Shown here one piece after another: positions 60,347-64,000 of a DNA stretch of 64,000 bases (positions are counted from its first letter, which is position 1; the number at the start of each line of letters is the position of its first letter). A model generated the notes under the pieces. The model searched no databases, was not told the origin of the DNA, and was given only the letters and a program-made list of their open reading frames with translations. The position numbers and the translations under genes were made by a program. Origin of the DNA: Paragonimus skrjabini miyazakii (lineage: Eukaryota; Platyhelminthes; Trematoda; Plagiorchiida; Troglotrematidae); contig JTDE01002405.1 in the NCBI GenBank assembly GCA_014338405.1, forward strand, positions 1 to 64,000, read 5' to 3'.

Positions 60347-60957
60347 GTAAACAACAGAATTGAAAAGTGGGTTCAATAGGTTTATCTACCACACAGAGAT
60401 CATGGGAGATTTTAAATCAACCGTAGCCTAGAGAACTCCAAAGATAACATATCAACTAACGTCAGGGCATCTGGTCAGCACACGTTTAACAAGAGACTCT
60501 AGCCCTCTTAGTTGAACTTATTTCACCGGGCACCAGTAACTAATCAATGACCAATCACAAAAACTACCTGACGAATGGTACATTTGTGTGGAAAAAATGT
60601 ACTTAATCGTGTTAGGCTTCATATGGAATAGCTTCCAGGGCACAACAGTAGACATCTGACAATTCGCAACGCTATCAGCAACATACAGACAATATTTTAT
60701 GTACCATCTGACCAGGGATACATTTCAAGAACGATGCTAAGTGGCATCAGTTAACGAACACGGGACAGGAGAATGCAGAAGTTGGCACCAAGCTACGAAG
60801 CTATTAGTGTTAAACTCTCCGCCACTGAAATAGAGCGTATAATGTAAATTGGGTTGCGCTTGGAAGGAAAGTAACCATCCTATCGAAAATGAGAACACGG
60901 TAGCAGGAGAACATAGGCAAGTGTATACAGAAAGATTCACTGTACAGAGTGGGCAAA
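60347..60957. other. Unassigned DNA
   Basis: No supported feature. Confidence 0.4.
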
Positions 60958-61413
60958 TCAAGTCAAAGCTGTCATAACCGCCTCCACGCGAGCCACGTCA
61001 TGTGACCCACCCATCACCGACTGTAACCTTACCTCACGGAAATGCAACCGCTCAAACATGTGCGAAGCGCGCTTATTTTCAGAAATTGAATAATGAGATT
61101 CGCGCTCGAAGCCATTACAAGCCGGTGGATCTGATACGAACAGACGAATCCCGGTCGAAGCCTCGGCTCGAAAACAAACAAACCTGTGGTGTTGAGGGGA
61201 AATGCACCAAAAGGCCAATGAGTAAAAGTTACTAAAATATGTAAAGTGAAGGTGTTTTAAATTACCAATTTTCCCCAGATCATTTGCATGGACAAGTTGA
61301 AAAAACGAAAACTCCGAAATGGTGTTTCTTCTTGCACCCTCCTGAACGGCGCAACTGTGAAACCAACACAACGTGCGGGCTAACGGTGTACTGCACTTCT
61401 GTTCACGTATCAA
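60958..61413 (-). CDS. Unrecognised 151-codon open frame
   Basis: One minus-strand frame is open for 151 codons in a locally less AT-rich stretch. It has a Phe/His/Tyr-rich middle and a C-terminal ERLHFREVRLQSVMGGSHDV segment. There is no signal peptide or known motif, and a 77-codon plus frame overlaps it. By a rough hand estimate about one frame of this length could occur by chance in the window. Hypothetical. Confidence 0.18.
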   Translation of the reverse strand: MIREQKCSTPLARTLCWFHSCAVQEGARRNTISEFSFFQLVHANDLGKIGNLKHLHFTYFSNFYSLAFWCISPQHHRFVCFRAEASTGIRLFVSDPPACNGFERESHYSISENKRASHMFERLHFREVRLQSVMGGSHDVARVEAVMTALT

Positions 61414-61914
61414 TAGGGTTCAGCAGCTATTCCAATCAGCAGCCATTCTGAATGCTCTGACTGGTTGAACTACACATGCAGTTTTGAATAACAAAAAATT
61501 AGTGAGATGGTTTTAAGCACTCAGCACACACAGATCACACACACTTAGGACGTTCATGCGTGAACAAAACAAGAAGTCAAGGTCAGCTGGTATCAGCTAG
61601 CTAGTTCGGGCCATACATGAAAGGAAGCACGACCCCAACCCACGTAATATTGAACTACTACTTACGAACACTGGCATTTTGTTATCGATCGCTTTGATGA
61701 TCATCGCTGGACACTGTTCATATATGAACTAACGGATTTGTATACGGACCTAATACACCTACAAATCGTCGATCCGCTCTAATGGACAGAACACGCTGAG
61801 CATCCTACATAGATAGACCCAAAAGAATACCAAACTCAATATAAAGCTTCTTTGAAGAGGGCGATGTTCAAGTTCTCGTTTACTAATGTCGAGTTGGTCT
61901 ACCAGTGCTAAGAA
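61414..61914. other. Unassigned DNA upstream of an RTE 3' end
   Basis: No motif of the RTE polymerase can be followed upstream of about 61,950, so the 5' truncation of that copy is near the right edge. Confidence 0.4.
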
Positions 61915-61939
61915 TTGTTGCAACTACTCTGCTGTGCAA

Positions 61940-62790
61940 GCTGCTGCGGCGGAGGTCAAGGGAATGCAACAGAAGCGCGTATCTCTAAGGCTAGGGCGGC
62001 GCTCGCTAATCTTGGACAGCTCTGGCGACAGAGACACATGTCTCTGATGCTTAAGGGTCACGTATGTAAAGCGACAGTAAGAACTGTATTACTCTACGGC
62101 AGCGAAACTTGGCCGTTCAAGGTAGAAAACGTGAACCGTCTTCAGGTATTTGACCACCGATTTCTGCGTTCAATCGCTTGTATCGGGTGCCATTATGTAG
62201 TAAGCAACAAAGAAGCGGGTATTTGGTAGTTATTACCAACTGAGTTCTCTTGTTCACCAATTACATCTGCACTCAAATGGTTAGGACACGTGCTAGTCGT
62301 CTGTCACATCAAACTCTCTGCCAACGCTGCCACCGACTGGCGTAGTTAGCGAGGTGAGAAATGAAATCGTTTTCGAAGCGGTTGGCCACTGTAGATCGGG
62401 TTCGTTTCCCGGGCTACGGATCTCGCGACTCACAGATTTGGTGGCTTGAGACGTTAGGTGAGATGGTGGCAAATCGGACTCAGTGGCGTGAGTGCTGTCG
62501 TGGTTTTGTTCAATTATCTGTGAAGTGGGTATGCTTAATGTCGCCAGGCAGTGGAAACCATAAGGAAGTTGTCTTGCTGATGATGCCTCACTTTCACTTG
62601 CAGCTTGATTGTGTTTGTAAGATGTAGATATATAGATGCTGAATGCTTGAATATAGGTGTAGCTACATATAGTTAGATTTCCTCACTTCTTTTGTTTTCA
62701 CCCTCTTTCTGGCTAGGGCTTGCCTTTTACTTTATGGCAGTTAAGTAACAGTGAGAACCGTCTATGTACTGCTGCCTACGATGATGATTA
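61940..62790 (+). pseudogene. RTE-type retrotransposon 3' end, same family as the 52 kb copy
   Basis: A 104-codon frame gives RISKARAALANLGQLWRQRH, MSLMLKGHVCKATVRTVLLY, GSETWPFKVENVNRLQVFDH and RFLRSIACIGCHYVVSNKEA, the C-terminal region that follows the RTE reverse transcriptase. After a stop come SALKWLGHVLVV and, in other frames, FPGYGSRDSQIWWLETLGEM and NRTQWRECC. The last 450 bp, including about 190 bp of untranslated DNA, align with 52,355-51,905 read on the minus strand. The right end is ACGATGATGA (62778-62787). It is a 5'-truncated insertion without the RT core. Confidence 0.92.
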
Positions 62791-64000
62791 TGAACGAGAA
62801 AGCTGAAAAATTCGATCATTTCAGTTGGGCCATATTGGAAATAAATGTGTTTGTATTATCTCCCCGTAACTCGAACCGTGTATGCCATGATCATGAAGGA
62901 AAAACACTCTCCATCTAGCTAATTGGACAGCAGCCTATTCGCAGAATGAACGAACGTTTTCTCCAGATGTTGAAAGGCTCATGTTGCCAATTTCATAAAA
63001 AAATATATCACAAACATGATTCGACAGTTAACATCATGATTCACGGATTCATCTTCCGCATTTCAATTAAACGTAAAGTGAACAACGAAAAAAAGAAGTA
63101 TATTGCAATATACATTCATTTTTCACAACGTCTGACATAAACCTAACAAAAAAAGTTGATCAAAAATGTAACTTTTCGTGTGTGTATGTCATAAGTTGTG
63201 TGACCGACAAAAGTGTAAGAAATGGAGAGTAGATTAATCGCTCACGAGGAATAAAAGCTATGTAACTGGTGCACACAAGCGAGTGAATATTCAGCTTGTT
63301 CATATCAGTAAAAGTATAGTAAACCTGAGGAGGGCATGTTCTTTGTGTGTAACAACTTATCCGTGCAGACTGAGTGGTGCACCCTGTAAGCCTCACACAT
63401 GTTTAAAGCAAGCGTTTAAAAATTGTTACCCTCATATATGAAAACTATGGAAGGTCTTGATAGGGAACAAATTCTACGGAAAACATGGAAATACTTGACT
63501 AAACAGAAGTACAACGATTAGACACCAGTAGTTTAGGGTGGGTTCTCCAAAGGGTAAGAAATGTAGGACAAATCCTAAACCAGCATACCAACACCATCTT
63601 CCCAAACCGACGTTTTTATATCATAATAACAAGCTGCCTTTCATGTGGTACTACTTTGCGCTCAACAAGAAAGCCATGTGTCATAACCGTAAGAAAAGTA
63701 CGCAGATATGAACGGTTTTCAAACTTTGAGTTGCATTATGATTCATGGTAGTAATGTCAGTGAGTCGGCTACAAACCTAAACGATCAACTTGCATATGTT
63801 ATCATAATGCGAGTGGAGGTAACGATGAAATGCTAAGGTCAAGAAGCCACTCCTGTTAGGGTGTCCAGTTTTTTTCCCGTCCAAAACCGCCTCTGTCCTC
63901 TGAAGAAGAAAAAAACGATTGATTCAACATTAATTAACGGAACTGTTCACAGCAGTCGAGACTTTCTATTCTGCTATACACCTTAGTAACCCGGTAACTG
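62791..64000. other. Unassigned DNA to the window end
   Basis: No recognisable element, RNA or exon. Frames are under 80 codons. Confidence 0.45.

Noticed and set aside
1..64000. CRISPR arrays, prokaryotic operons, viral genome
   Set aside because: No regularly spaced repeats, ribosome-binding sites or contiguous viral gene set; the window is eukaryotic repeat-rich DNA.

Overview
This is eukaryotic nuclear DNA, most likely from a parasitic flatworm: a digenean fluke is my first choice, a cestode is possible. The reasons are indirect. The window is moderately AT-rich with no compact gene order, no operons and no intact long ORF. Its recognisable content is decayed Penelope-like elements (PLEs) and RTE/SR2-type non-LTR retrotransposons, the mix I associate with fluke genomes. 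Species cannot be fixed from the sequence alone.

Layout. 1-17 kb: PLE pieces at 1.1, 5.8-7.1, 9.1 and 12.1-13.3 kb, and the endonuclease half of an RTE-type element (minus strand, 14.65-16.32 kb) that stops at a TA microsatellite. 17-38 kb: a long AT-rich stretch without recognisable coding elements; it holds a 48+48 bp inverted repeat at 20.9 kb, tRNA-derived SINE copies at 20.8, 32.1, 32.4 and 35.6 kb, and a few weak exon candidates. 38.5-45.6 kb: a dense cluster with a 310 bp repeat, a PLE endonuclease fragment, an RTE 3' end, a Tigger/pogo-like DDE transposase remnant (minus), the best preserved PLE of the window (plus, 41.8-43.5 kb) and a second PLE (plus, 44.5-45.6 kb). 45.9-64 kb: a possible WD-repeat exon at 45.9 kb, a PLE fragment at 48.7-49.2 kb (minus), an RTE element at 51.9-53.5 kb (minus) and a second copy of the same RTE family at 61.9-62.8 kb (plus), plus several short splice-bounded candidate exons.

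No element is intact. Every retrotransposon ORF has stops, frameshifts or lost catalytic residues, so the coordinates are those of relics. No complete host gene can be assembled. The host-exon calls rest on open frames bounded by splice-like signals and are low confidence. I found no CRISPR array, rRNA gene, complete tRNA gene or viral genome. The most useful observations are the pair of RTE copies that share a 3' untranslated region, the apparently two-headed tRNA-like SINE, the large inverted repeat, the Tigger-like relic, and a possible hammerhead-like core just downstream of a PLE endonuclease.
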